Shown piece after piece: positions 13,287 through 21,115 of a stretch of 64,000 nucleotides of DNA (the stretch's first letter is position 1; every line of letters starts with the position of its first letter). The stretch spans positions 5,580,001 through 5,644,000 of the forward strand of contig NZ_CP073714.1 of assembly GCF_023101145.1 (NCBI RefSeq), given 5' to 3'. Under the pieces are notes generated by a model that made no database searches, had not been told where the DNA came from, and saw nothing but the letters and a program-made list of their open reading frames with translations. A program made the position numbers and the translations under genes. This DNA comes from Paenibacillus pabuli. Lineage in GTDB: Bacteria > Bacillota > Bacilli > Paenibacillales > Paenibacillaceae.

Positions 13287-13934
13287 ATGAGGAAGTACAT
13301 AGTAACATATTTAGCTATAATGACACTTTTATCAGGGTGTTCAATGTTTGACAAATACGAAGGCTATATGAAAGATGCTAAAAATTCAATGAGGGCAGGA
13401 AATTATAAAGAATCGATTGAAATCTTGAACGATGCTTTAATAGAAGAACCTAATAGTAAAGATGCAGCAACGCTAAAAATAATGGCTGAAGAAGCACTAT
13501 ATAAAGAAAATTCAGATGAAGAAGCAAAGCAATTCATTTCGGACACCTCTCCGATTTATTTGCAATTACTATCACTTACTGAGGAAATAAATGAAGATGC
13601 ATCTAATGTCTTGGTTGGTGGAGCAGAGCATCTATTGGAGGATCTCCAGCTAATTGAAAACGAAATGAAAATGATATCTGTTAAATGGAACTCATCTAAA
13701 GATTATTCAGGAAAGTTTGAATATCTTTCCGAGGCTATAGAGGATTTAAGACTTTGTCTAACAGCAATAGTTGAAGATATATCAGAGCCACTAGAATTAA
13801 ACGGTGACCATAGCAGATCAAACATTGTCACTAAAACGATTCTTAGTAATGATTCAGGTATCAGAGCACGATTATCTTTTCACGATTATAGAAGTAAGAT
13901 GGACAGCTTCAAAACATTTTTGCCATCTCAGTAA
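13287..13934 (+). CDS. Prophage-encoded lipoprotein with TPR-like repeat
   Basis: 215 residues. The signal peptide ends in the lipobox LLSGC (Cys 18), so it should be anchored on the outer face of the membrane. Residues 28-60 (AKNSMRAGNYKESIEILNDALIEEP) look like one TPR, and the rest is helical. GAGGAG lies nine bases before the ATG. The gene is carried between the repressor block and the sigK junction, so it probably serves the lysogen (a moron) rather than lytic growth. AT-rich compared with the chromosome to the right. Confidence 0.7.
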   Translation: MRKYIVTYLAIMTLLSGCSMFDKYEGYMKDAKNSMRAGNYKESIEILNDALIEEPNSKDAATLKIMAEEALYKENSDEEAKQFISDTSPIYLQLLSLTEEINEDASNVLVGGAEHLLEDLQLIENEMKMISVKWNSSKDYSGKFEYLSEAIEDLRLCLTAIVEDISEPLELNGDHSRSNIVTKTILSNDSGIRARLSFHDYRSKMDSFKTFLPSQ

Positions 13935-13946
13935 ACGGCAATTCAT

Positions 13947-13975
13947 TTGCCTGTATAAAACAGCTATGGTAACAT
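13947..13975 (+). promoter_or_regulatory. Candidate promoter of the antitoxin RNA
   Basis: TTGCCT, 17 bases, TAACAT, each four of six consensus bases. It would start an RNA near 13,982 that ends at the terminator at 14,053-14,094. Confidence 0.35.
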
Positions 13976-13981
13976 AAGAAT

Positions 13982-14097
13982 AGAAATAAGGAGAGGCGCA
14001 ACCCTCTCCCGGAACAACGAAGTGCCTCACGGCGCGCATCTGTTTGCACAGCAAAACCCACCGTAGGCGGTCAACCTATTTAGCGGTGGGTTTTGTG
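13982..14097 (+). ncRNA. Candidate antitoxin RNA convergent with the small toxin gene
   Basis: No open frame is present. A seven-pair hairpin (13990-14009, GGAGAGG/CCTCTCC), a second GC-rich hairpin near 14022-14037, and a strong terminator hairpin followed by TTTT-rich sequence form a compact RNA of about 115 bases. Its 3' end is complementary to the end of the toxin message. That convergent 3' overlap is the arrangement of the txpA/RatA and bsrG/SR4 pairs. The ends are predicted, not measured. Confidence 0.45.
14053..14094. terminator. Bidirectional terminator shared by toxin and antitoxin RNA
   Basis: AAAACCCACCG and CGGTGGGTTTT, 11 pairs, with T-runs in both directions. The toxin stop codon (14080-14082) lies in the loop, adjoining the right-hand stem arm. 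Confidence 0.75.
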
Positions 14098-14208
14098 TTT
14101 GTTACGGCTTTTACGGTTCCATCGGTAGAGCTTGCGTCCGCTGAACCAAAGACTCAGCAGCGTGGCAATTACTTTCAAGACCCAGTAAAGCGCAACAAAT
14201 ACGGTCAT
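14080..14208 (-). CDS. Small membrane protein, candidate type I toxin
   Basis: 42 residues: one hydrophobic helix (about 3-22, [20 protein letters not shown]) then a strongly basic tail ending NKHKTHR. The start at 14208 has a near-perfect AAAGGAGGTGACGCC. An extended -10 promoter lies about 60 bases up, and the message ends in the terminator shared with a convergent RNA. Size, topology and gene structure match membrane toxins of the TxpA/BsrG kind, although the sequence is not obviously one of those families. It sits about 120 bases from the sigK junction, which suits an element-maintenance role. It could instead be a harmless small membrane protein. Confidence 0.6.
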   Translation of the reverse strand: MTVFVALYWVLKVIATLLSLWFSGRKLYRWNRKSRNKHKTHR

Positions 14209-14265
14209 GGCGTCACCTCCTTTACGAAAGGCTGCGCCGTGACTCCCACCAGTTGTCCTTCCCAG

Positions 14266-14274
14266 ATTATACCA
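14266..14274 (-). promoter_or_regulatory. Extended -10 promoter of the small membrane protein
   Basis: On the minus strand TGGTATAAT (TG-N-TATAAT) with no good -35. It predicts a leader of about 50 bases ahead of the strong ribosome site. Confidence 0.55.
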
Positions 14275-14327
14275 CAAGCTGTCCTTTGGAAGACTTTTTC
14301 TTTATGTACAGTAGCACCCCTGTTGTA

Positions 14328-14342
14328 ATTGAAATAGAAATA
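14328..14342. other. Right attachment junction of the element in sigK
   Basis: Similarity to sigma-K starts inside the frame [11 protein letters not shown]. Intact sigma-K reads C-I-E-N-E-I-L-M at this point. In B. subtilis the crossover core AATGA lies in exactly this Glu-Asn-Glu stretch. Here the core region reads GAAATAGAAATA, so the crossover base cannot be fixed without the left junction. Confidence 0.7.
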
Positions 14343-14702
14343 CTTATGCACCTTCGTTCCCTGAAAAAAACACGTAAAGACGTTTCCCTTCATGATCCAA
14401 TCGGCACGGACAAAGAGGGCAACGAAATTACATTAATCGATATTCTCGGAACAGAAGCGGACGATGTTGTAGACAAGGTGCAGCTCAAGATTGAAAAAAG
14501 CAAAATTTATCGCAATTTGGATATCCTTGATGATCGGGAGAAAGAAGTCGTCATTGGCCGATTTGGGCTTGAAGCGGGTGGGGAGGAACGTACGCAGCGC
14601 GAAATTGCGAAGGAACTGGGCATTTCCCGCTCCTATGTATCCCGTATTGAGAAGCGTGCACTCATGAAGCTGTATCATGAATTTTATAAGCAAAAGAGCT
14701 AG
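14331..14702 (+). CDS. spoIIIC: Sigma-K C-terminal half (spoIIIC equivalent), split by the prophage
   Basis: About 123 residues from [15 protein letters not shown] to the stop. It contains sigma region 3 ([28 protein letters not shown]) and region 4.2 ([19 protein letters not shown]), nearly identical in wording to B. subtilis SpoIIIC. There is no start codon or ribosome site of its own, and the frame runs back into prophage sequence. The N-terminal half should lie at the other end of the element. Known role after excision: the mother-cell late sporulation sigma factor. A strong terminator follows. Confidence 0.92.
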   Translation, partial: EIEILMHLRSLKKTRKDVSLHDPIGTDKEGNEITLIDILGTEADDVVDKVQLKIEKSKIYRNLDILDDREKEVVIGRFGLEAGGEERTQREIAKELGISRSYVSRIEKRALMKLYHEFYKQKS

Positions 14703-14757
14703 TTGTTACTGTCTCACGAATTGTATATATGAAAGATTATACTCCTTTAATTGAAGA

Positions 14758-14802
14758 AAGCTTGTCATGAAACCTCAACGGTTTCTGGGCAAGCTTTTTT
14801 TG
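14758..14802 (+). terminator. Terminator of sigK
   Basis: AAGCTTG and CAAGCTT enclose an inner GAAACC/GGTTTC stem, followed by TTTTTT. Confidence 0.9.
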
Positions 14803-14904
14803 TTTTTTTGGAGTGGTCTGCTGTCTATAACACCCTTCTCGTCTTGCTATTTTTTCTCTATCAAAAGCACATTCTATCTCATTTTCTTTAAATGTAAATT
14901 TTTG

Positions 14905-14933
14905 TTGTTTAATTGAATATTTTACCTTATTAT
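14905..14933 (+). promoter_or_regulatory. Promoter of the secreted discoidin protein
   Basis: TTGTTT, 17 bases, TATTAT. A strong AAAGGAGG followed by a six-codon frame (MHVYII, 14955-14975) lies in the leader, and may be a leader peptide or chance. The rest of 14803-15044 holds nothing else clear. Confidence 0.5.
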
Positions 14934-15044
14934 AGATTTCGAAAGGAGGACCAGATGCATGTTTACATAATTTAGCGCAACTCGCTTATACCCGGTCTAT
15001 CGATTTGTCTTGCAATCTATTTATTTTCTGGGAGGAAAATGATT

Positions 15045-17774
15045 ATGCACAATGTGCGCTCTTCGATTAAAAAGGCATGGGCTTCATTTCTCGTACTCTC
15101 TCTTTTACTACCGCTTCTCGCAGGTATTTGGCCTTCGCAGGTATACGGTGCGTCTAACAACGAAGGTTCAATTACATTAACAGCAGATAACGAATTTACA
15201 TTGTATTTTAACGGCAAAGCGATCGGTACAGGAAACGATTGGAGTAAAGCATATACTTTCCCCCTTCAGATTCAAACAGGTAAAAACGTCATTGCAGTGC
15301 AAGCCAAGGATTTGGGCAGTTATGCGGGGCTGCTCGCTGACCTCAGCTATATGGATGAAAATATCGTAACGGATTTCAACTGGAAAGTGTCCGACCGCTA
15401 TGTTGGCGGCTGGGAGCAGCCGAACTTTGAAGACGCTTCCTGGTCTCGTGCTACCGATTTCGGTCGGTTCGGTGCATCGCCATGGAACCAGATTACGGGC
15501 ATGCCAGAGGATACCAGCGCTCGCTGGATCTGGGCAGGCAGCAGCAATTACAACACTCCGATTACCGAAGGTTATTTCCGAATTTCCTTTAATGTGAATG
15601 AAGATGGACTGGCTGTCAGCAATCCGGTACAATCGTCCGGTCAGTTCGAACAAGTCGATTTTCAGTTAAAGCCCACACTCCCCATGCCTTCCCTCATCTC
15701 GCAAAAACTTCCTGTTGTGAACGCGGTATTTGAGACCGCCGAGGAACAGGGCAGTTTTAATCTGTCCTCTCAAGAAGCCGCCCAGCTGGGTAACAGTCTG
15801 GTGTCCGGGCAGATCTTTCTGGATCAAACATCTGCTCGTGCCATCAAAGTAACCAATACGACCAGCAATTCGGGTGGAACGCTCGTTGAATACACTATAC
15901 CTGGTGTAGAAGAGGTATTTGACTATTACGATATTCCCGAGCAGGAAGTATCTCTGGAAGAGCGTAATATCGTTATGCCTGACCCTGACATGGTGCTAAA
16001 CGCTCAAGATCTTCTGCAATCTGATGCTGTTTCGTCACAAGCTGACTACAGCGATTCCTCGATCATTCGACAATATCATGTGGATGATGCTCTAAGCCCA
16101 ACCGAAGAGTCTCTTGAGACGCTGGAGCAGAACAGCCAAACTGAACTGAATCAGGAAAATCTCGCAAATGATGCTGCTGCCATGCAATTGGACGACATCA
16201 TCCGGACAGCTGGAACAGATGATTTTGCCAATTGCCGCAAATCTGGTAATGAATTCGTCTGTGATTTTAAGAAAGTTCTCGTGAATCAGCAAAATGCCAA
16301 TGGTAACAAAGTCTATGTAGAGGCAGGCGGCAAGCTTACGTTGATTACGCCAAAGGTAACCGGGAAATATGGATTCTGGGGCAATTATGATCTGAAATTT
16401 ACAGCTGGCGAGAAAGCCAACATCTACATCAAGGGCGATGCAAAATTTAAAAAGGAAGTCAAAGTCCCCATCCTTGGATTCAACATTAATGCCGGCAGTC
16501 TCGGTGCTGTCTCCGTTGGTGTATTTCTCGTTATCGGTGTAGATGGCAGTGTCACGTTTGAATTCCAGGTAGATCAGGGATACACCGTAACTGCTGGAGT
16601 CAAAGGGAAAACCCGTGTCTTCATCCCTGTCAAAATCCAACCCTACAGCAGTGTGGACAAATATCTGACCGTTACCCATAAAATCGAAGGACAGATCACT
16701 GCCTGGGCAGGTGCCAAAGCTGAGGTGGGTCTGACCATTGCTGGCAAAAAAATTCTGGAGGTGAGCGTCTTCGCCGGCATTGAGGGAACGGGAAAATGGA
16801 CAAGCAGCACGGATGTGCCAAGCACCATGTCCCTCACCATCGATGCTCTCGTCAAAGGAGAGGGTGCTGTATTCAATAAGTCGTTTAAGCTCTTTGAACT
16901 ACGCTGGAATCTGGTGAAACTGGAGAAAAACCCAACAACCAACCCTGGCACAGGAACGAACCTGGCACGAAATGCAGCCATAACGGTTGATTCAACCTTC
17001 TCGGGGTATTCAGCAGCCAAGATCAACGATGGAGACCGGAATACAACACTCGGTGAAAATTACAGCTGGGCGAACGATCGAAATTCCCCATTGCCTCAAT
17101 ATGTGGTAGTGGATATGCGTGCAGCCAATTCCATCAACCGGATTGATTTATATACCTCACAAGGCTATCCAATTGCGGATTATGATCTACAGTACTGGAA
17201 TGGCCTAATCTGGGTGAATCTGGTTCAGGTAACAGGCAACCAGGAACTGATGCGGTCACATACGTTTAGCGCGGTAAATACAACCAAAGTCCGTGTTGTC
17301 GCTCGCAAGGGGCCAAGCCATCAGCCAGGATATGTACGAATTAACGAACTCGAAATCTATGGCAATCCGAATCTGGCTCGCAGCGCATCCATCACAGCAG
17401 ACTCCACTTTCAGTGGATATGCCGTATCCAAAATAAATGATGGTGATCGCAGTACAGCACTTGGCGGAACATCAAGCTGGGCCAACGGGGCGAACACGCC
17501 TCTACCTCAGAATGTGACGCTGGACCTTGGTCAAAGCAAACAAGTGAGCAAAGTTGATTTGTACACGACACAAGGTTACGTACTGGCTGACTATGATCTC
17601 GAATACTGGAACGGATCAAGCTGGGTTTCCCTTGTCAAGGTTACCGCTAATAAAGATACGTATCGAACCCACAGCTTTAGCCCGGTGAACACTTCAAAAA
17701 TTCGGATCGTGTGTCGCACAGGCCCGTCTCATCAGGCAGGGTATGTAAGGATTAACGAGCTCGAAATCTATTAA
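15045..17774 (+). CDS. Large secreted protein with two C-terminal discoidin (F5/8 C, CBM32-like) domains
   Basis: 909 residues from the ATG at 15045, the one correctly spaced from GGGAGGAAAATGATT. A signal peptide covers about 1-36 (VLSLLLPLLAG then VYGAS). Residues 40-190 look like a galactose-binding jelly roll (FTLYFNGKAIGTGNDW, WIWAGSSNYNTP). A long central region without known motifs includes Gly/Val-rich beta strands. The last 270 residues are two tandem discoidin-like modules, each beginning NLAR-A-I-T-x-DSTFSGY and ending VRINELEIY. No catalytic motif is seen, so a surface-polysaccharide-binding or adhesive role is inferred. Monocistronic, with a terminator on each side. Confidence 0.75.
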   Translation: MHNVRSSIKKAWASFLVLSLLLPLLAGIWPSQVYGASNNEGSITLTADNEFTLYFNGKAIGTGNDWSKAYTFPLQIQTGKNVIAVQAKDLGSYAGLLADLSYMDENIVTDFNWKVSDRYVGGWEQPNFEDASWSRATDFGRFGASPWNQITGMPEDTSARWIWAGSSNYNTPITEGYFRISFNVNEDGLAVSNPVQSSGQFEQVDFQLKPTLPMPSLISQKLPVVNAVFETAEEQGSFNLSSQEAAQLGNSLVSGQIFLDQTSARAIKVTNTTSNSGGTLVEYTIPGVEEVFDYYDIPEQEVSLEERNIVMPDPDMVLNAQDLLQSDAVSSQADYSDSSIIRQYHVDDALSPTEESLETLEQNSQTELNQENLANDAAAMQLDDIIRTAGTDDFANCRKSGNEFVCDFKKVLVNQQNANGNKVYVEAGGKLTLITPKVTGKYGFWGNYDLKFTAGEKANIYIKGDAKFKKEVKVPILGFNINAGSLGAVSVGVFLVIGVDGSVTFEFQVDQGYTVTAGVKGKTRVFIPVKIQPYSSVDKYLTVTHKIEGQITAWAGAKAEVGLTIAGKKILEVSVFAGIEGTGKWTSSTDVPSTMSLTIDALVKGEGAVFNKSFKLFELRWNLVKLEKNPTTNPGTGTNLARNAAITVDSTFSGYSAAKINDGDRNTTLGENYSWANDRNSPLPQYVVVDMRAANSINRIDLYTSQGYPIADYDLQYWNGLIWVNLVQVTGNQELMRSHTFSAVNTTKVRVVARKGPSHQPGYVRINELEIYGNPNLARSASITADSTFSGYAVSKINDGDRSTALGGTSSWANGANTPLPQNVTLDLGQSKQVSKVDLYTTQGYVLADYDLEYWNGSSWVSLVKVTANKDTYRTHSFSPVNTSKIRIVCRTGPSHQAGYVRINELEIY

Positions 17775-17793
17775 TCCTAAACCAAGAAATGAT

Positions 17794-17837
17794 AAAAGCC
17801 TCCGCCCCACACGTTAATGTGGAAAGCGGAGGCTTTT
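17794..17837. terminator. Bidirectional terminator
   Basis: AAAAGCCTCCGC and GCGGAGGCTTTT, 12 pairs, between convergent genes. Confidence 0.9.
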
Positions 17838-17871
17838 CAATCTTTGATATGTTCACTGCCCACGAGGATCT

Positions 17872-18051
17872 TTATACACTCACTGAAACGATCGAGCCGA
17901 CCTTTTGAAGCAAAAGGAATTCTTTCCCGACATTTTCAATAAAATATTTCTTCTCCCCGAGTAAGACAACATCATTCTCTGCCAATTGAACATCGCTTTT
18001 GAAATAGATAAAATTATCTGTTTCTCTGAACGCACCTTTGTAGTAGTACAA
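17872..18051 (-). CDS. 59-residue hypothetical protein, TTG start
   Basis: The conserved-looking part is YYYKGAFRETDNFIYF through LLLQKVGSIVSVSV, a small beta-rich domain. The open frame extends upstream, but there it overlaps the membrane-protein gene out of frame and lacks a ribosome site. TTG at 18051 with CAAGGAGAAGGTGGCAAC in front is the best start. Function unknown. Confidence 0.4.
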   Translation of the reverse strand: MYYYKGAFRETDNFIYFKSDVQLAENDVVLLGEKKYFIENVGKEFLLLQKVGSIVSVSV

Positions 18052-18100
18052 GTTGCCACCTTCTCCTTGGAAAATTGAATGATTCCAACTACTATAACTA

Positions 18101-18310
18101 CTATTCTTTTCGTTTAAAACACATCTTGTAAAGCATAAGCCCCATACCAGATGAACAAATAAGATATCCAAAGAACAGGAAGAGTAAATAAACACCGTGA
18201 AGATCTTCAGGAATCTGATGTACACCCTCAAACCAAACAGTTCGAAAAGGATACAGCAGCGCTACCCAAACGATCAGCAAGGCCAGAATATAATTAATGA
18301 TTTTTCTCAA
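18101..18310 (-). CDS. Small two-helix membrane protein, TTG start
   Basis: 69 residues with two hydrophobic helices (about 5-22 LLIVWVALLYPF and 42-62 LLFLFFGYLICSSGMGLML) and a basic C-terminus. TTG at 18310 is preceded by GAAAGGATCATTATT. Possibly an operon with the 59-residue gene downstream. No family recognised. Confidence 0.5.
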   Translation of the reverse strand: MRKIINYILALLIVWVALLYPFRTVWFEGVHQIPEDLHGVYLLFLFFGYLICSSGMGLMLYKMCFKRKE

Positions 18311-18600
18311 AATAATGATCCTTTCAAGTCCAAATGGAGACAGGAATTAAAATATAGCTACTCCTAAGTAAAAGTAATTTTGCTGTTTTTTTAGATATGT
18401 ATTCTCTTTAGCGACATGAACGGCATGGATTTTGAGTGTTTTATTTAAATTGAAATCCATCCTTTCTAATTATTATGATATACCAATAATACTGTAACTT
18501 GACTGGTTTGTCTTTTTCTAGTTAAAACTGTAATCCATCCATAGAACAGCCTCCATTCCACATGTGAATGCGGAGTGAAGGCTCATCTACCTATCTGTAT
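18311..18600. other. Intergenic region with an imperfect hairpin
   Basis: 290 bases, AT-rich. An imperfect inverted repeat AGCCTCCATTCC...GGAGTGAAGGCT (18548-18583) lies just beyond the MFS stop and may end that transcript, although no T-run is present. Nothing else recognised. Confidence 0.35.
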
Positions 18601-19851
18601 TTAATTTACTGGGGCTGTATCCACAGCGTCTGCGATATCCGGCAGTCTCGTTTTGCGTTCCATCGTCACGCTAACGAGTAATCCCAGCAATCCAAATGCG
18701 GCTATGACTGCTGCATACAACGGTACCGAGATAAGCCCCGTATGTGTAATTGCAAACCCGCCTAAATAGGCACCACCTGCGTTACCCAGATTAAAAGCCG
18801 AATGACTTGATGTTGTCGCCAGCAGCGGCGCTTCGCGGGTCATATTCATGATTCGAATCTGCAGTCCTGGCATAATACCAAAAGCCGCAACACCCCAGCA
18901 GAATATGGTGATTACCGCCAGATACGGATTGTTCAGCGTCAGCGTTAAGGCTGCCAGCAGAACTGCCAATATTCCGAAGTTAATCATCAGGGAGGGCATC
19001 AGCTTCCAGTCCGCAAGACGACCGCCAAGCATATTGCCCAGTGTAACGCCAACTCCGAATAACACCAGAATCCAGGTTACGCTCTGCTCGGCAAATCCAC
19101 TAATATCAACAAGCATTGGCGTTATATAGGTGAACACTGTGAATAGACTTCCACAACCCATCGCACCAATCAGCAAAATTAATAACACCTGGGGACGAAC
19201 CAGATTCCGGAATTGCTGACCCAGGTTAGCAGGTGGTCCCTGCTCGATGACCGGAATGAACCGAATGATCCCAATTAATGAGATAATACCCAAAATCGTA
19301 ATGGCTCCAAACGATGACCGCCATCCCAGCTGCTGCCCGATAAATGTACCAAACGGCACACCAATAATATTGGCAATCGTTAGCCCAGCCAGGACTACGG
19401 ATACCGCCCCTGCCCTTCTCTCCGGTGCAACCAATCGTGTTGCCATCAGCGAGCCTACACCCAGAAACGTACCGTGGGCGAATGCCGTCAGAATACGTGC
19501 CGAGATCAGCAGCCCGTAAGTTGGTGCAATAACAGATAACGCGTTACCGATGATAAAAATACACATCAGCAGTACCAGCAGCTTTTTCTGCGGAATCTTG
19601 TGAGTGAACACGGTTAGTACGGGCGCACCCACCGCCACACCAAGCGCGTAACCCGTAATTAACTGTCCTGCTTGGGGAATGCTCACATTCAAATCGGTTG
19701 CCACATTGGGCAGAAGGCCCATAATAATAAATTCTGTCATACCAATGGCAAAAGCCCCTACCGTCAGGCATAAAAGGGATAAGGGAAACGCCCCTCGTTT
19801 AGCAGATTTCGTAACTTCCGATTCCGTTGTAGCTGATTCTGTCTTACGCAT
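18601..19851 (-). CDS. MFS transporter, DHA1 (AraJ/YdhP-like) efflux family
   Basis: 416 residues, 12 predicted membrane helices. Family features: GMTEFIIMGLLPNVATDL in helix 1, GYALGVAVGAPVLTV in helix 2, RILTAFAHGTFLGVGSLMATRLV in helix 4, and GLTIANIIGVPFGTFIGQQLGWR in helix 5. Members export sugars or drugs using the proton gradient, and the substrate here cannot be told. Start at 19851 with AGGAGAAGAGAACATCAC. It follows the ADP-ribosylglycohydrolase gene by 25 bases, so the two may be cotranscribed. Confidence 0.85.
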   Translation of the reverse strand: MRKTESATTESEVTKSAKRGAFPLSLLCLTVGAFAIGMTEFIIMGLLPNVATDLNVSIPQAGQLITGYALGVAVGAPVLTVFTHKIPQKKLLVLLMCIFIIGNALSVIAPTYGLLISARILTAFAHGTFLGVGSLMATRLVAPERRAGAVSVVLAGLTIANIIGVPFGTFIGQQLGWRSSFGAITILGIISLIGIIRFIPVIEQGPPANLGQQFRNLVRPQVLLILLIGAMGCGSLFTVFTYITPMLVDISGFAEQSVTWILVLFGVGVTLGNMLGGRLADWKLMPSLMINFGILAVLLAALTLTLNNPYLAVITIFCWGVAAFGIMPGLQIRIMNMTREAPLLATTSSHSAFNLGNAGGAYLGGFAITHTGLISVPLYAAVIAAFGLLGLLVSVTMERKTRLPDIADAVDTAPVN

Positions 19852-19876
19852 GTGATGTTCTCTTCTCCTGTCTCTT

Positions 19877-20800
19877 CTATCTAGCTTCCGCCTTGGACCA
19901 CAACGCCTCTGTCAATTCGTTCAGTGTATCTCGCAAGGCCAGCTTCTCTCGCCAGTGTGACGGAATGCTGCTTAATCCATAATACGCACCGGCGATTTGC
20001 CCGTATACCGCTCCCGTGGTGTCCGCATCATCACCCAGATTCACCGCCAACAGCGCACCTTCCTCAAAGCTCGAAGAATGGTAGAATGCCCATAATGCCG
20101 CTTCAAGTGAACGAACGACATAGCCGCTCCCCTGAATTTCAGGCGGTGCTTTATCCCGGTATGATCCTTGTACAACTTCTTCAATCGCTGGTGAAAAAGA
20201 TTTCTCTTCCCTCCACTGACGGCAGGTATCAGGTCGTAACATGACGTCTTTGTCCGCTCCGCGCAGTCCTGCAACTAATATTGAAGCCAGCGCTTCACAT
20301 GCCTCCACACTTTCAACAGCGGCATGTGTTGTTCTGGAACTCAACCCAGCATACTTTATTGCCTGATCCGGCTGATTGGCATATGCCATGGCTACAGGTG
20401 CCAGCCGCATGATCGAACCATTCCCTGCGGTCATCGGGTTCGTTGAACCACTGTACGCTTCACCTGTCGCTTCAAAACGTTCAAGTGCATTACGAGTAGC
20501 CCCACCAATATCAAAACAGGTTCCCGTACTGCTCATATAGCCGACCTGATACCAATTCGTATACCGTCTCATCTGGTCCCCAGGATCAAATTCCTCTTTT
20601 CTGACCAAGCTTTCTGCCAGGCATAGGGCCATTGACGTATCATCCGTCCACTGTCCAGGCGCCAGGCCGAATACCCCGCCGCCCACAATATCCGTAACCG
20701 GCTCAAATGTGCCGGGACTGCTGAATTCCACTGTTGTTCCCAGTGCATCCCCTGCCGCAAGCCCAATGAAACAACCTTGGAAACGATCCTTTTGCAGCAT
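19877..20800 (-). CDS. ADP-ribosylglycohydrolase (DraG/ARH family)
   Basis: 307 residues from the ATG at 20800, chosen for GAGGGGGGAGCGAAA upstream. The binuclear Mg site residues are visible: GDALG (N-terminus), WTDDTSM, and GDDADTTGAVYGQ near 270. GNGSIMR is also present. Known chemistry: hydrolysis of the N- or O-glycosidic bond of ADP-ribosylated targets. No ADP-ribosyltransferase is nearby, so the substrate is unknown. It is upstream of the MFS exporter on the same strand. Confidence 0.85.
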   Translation of the reverse strand: MLQKDRFQGCFIGLAAGDALGTTVEFSSPGTFEPVTDIVGGGVFGLAPGQWTDDTSMALCLAESLVRKEEFDPGDQMRRYTNWYQVGYMSSTGTCFDIGGATRNALERFEATGEAYSGSTNPMTAGNGSIMRLAPVAMAYANQPDQAIKYAGLSSRTTHAAVESVEACEALASILVAGLRGADKDVMLRPDTCRQWREEKSFSPAIEEVVQGSYRDKAPPEIQGSGYVVRSLEAALWAFYHSSSFEEGALLAVNLGDDADTTGAVYGQIAGAYYGLSSIPSHWREKLALRDTLNELTEALWSKAEAR

Positions 20801-21053
20801 TTTCGCTCCCCCCTCTGCGATTTCTCTCTCCAATAACTTCTTCATTTTCCCACATGGCTTGATATGACGTAAAGAATTTTAATTGGTTTATTTAAACTGA
20901 AAAAGCAGATTTCCCGGTACACCGCTCACAACGTTTTGCAACCCTAACCTGACGGATCAGGTAACCCGGGTTGGACGCTCACCCCTTCGCAAGCTTTCGC
21001 CTTACGAACAGCTTGTTCGCCCAGCGTTACATAAACTGAATAGACATACGGCC
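20801..21053. other. Intergenic region with several short inverted repeats
   Basis: The stretch contains CCTGA-CGGA-TCAGG, CGCAAGC-TTTCGC-type and GAACA-AGC-TGTTC repeats between about 20,948 and 21,040. It has no open frame with a ribosome site. It could be the leader of the downstream glycohydrolase transcript. No known RNA family recognised. Confidence 0.3.
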
Positions 21054-21104
21054 AAGAAGCCGGGAGGAACCTATGCCTGTCGCATCGTTCCTTCCGGCTC
21101 TTTT
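21054..21104. terminator. Terminator hairpin
   Basis: AGAAGCCGG-GAGGAAC and GTTCCTTCCGGCTCTTTT. T-rich on the plus side, and just past the stop of the minus-strand GNAT gene. Confidence 0.65.
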
Positions 21105-21115
21105 CATTTTATGAT

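Larger units (their letters stand above)
1..14336. mobile_element. Right-hand part of a sigK-intervening (skin-like) prophage
   Basis: A leftward phage early operon, a divergent CI/Cro-type switch and lysogeny genes run up to a point where the reading frame changes abruptly into the C-terminal half of sigma-K. Known biology: in B. subtilis, skin splits sigK into spoIVCB and spoIIIC, with the repressor and early genes near spoIIIC and the recombinase gene spoIVCA at the far end. The layout here matches that. No integrase or recombinase is seen on this side. The left end and structural genes are outside the window. The exact right boundary (14,328-14,340) is inferred from loss of sigma-K similarity. 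Confidence 0.85.

Noticed and set aside
14253-14330. Upstream extension of the sigma-K frame as the true N-terminus
   Set aside because: It has no sigma similarity, no ribosome site, and covers the toxin promoter. It is prophage sequence fused in frame by insertion.
18000-18231. 119-residue version of the protein ending at 17,872
   Set aside because: Its N-terminal half is an out-of-frame shadow of the small membrane-protein gene; a TTG start at 18,051 fits better.
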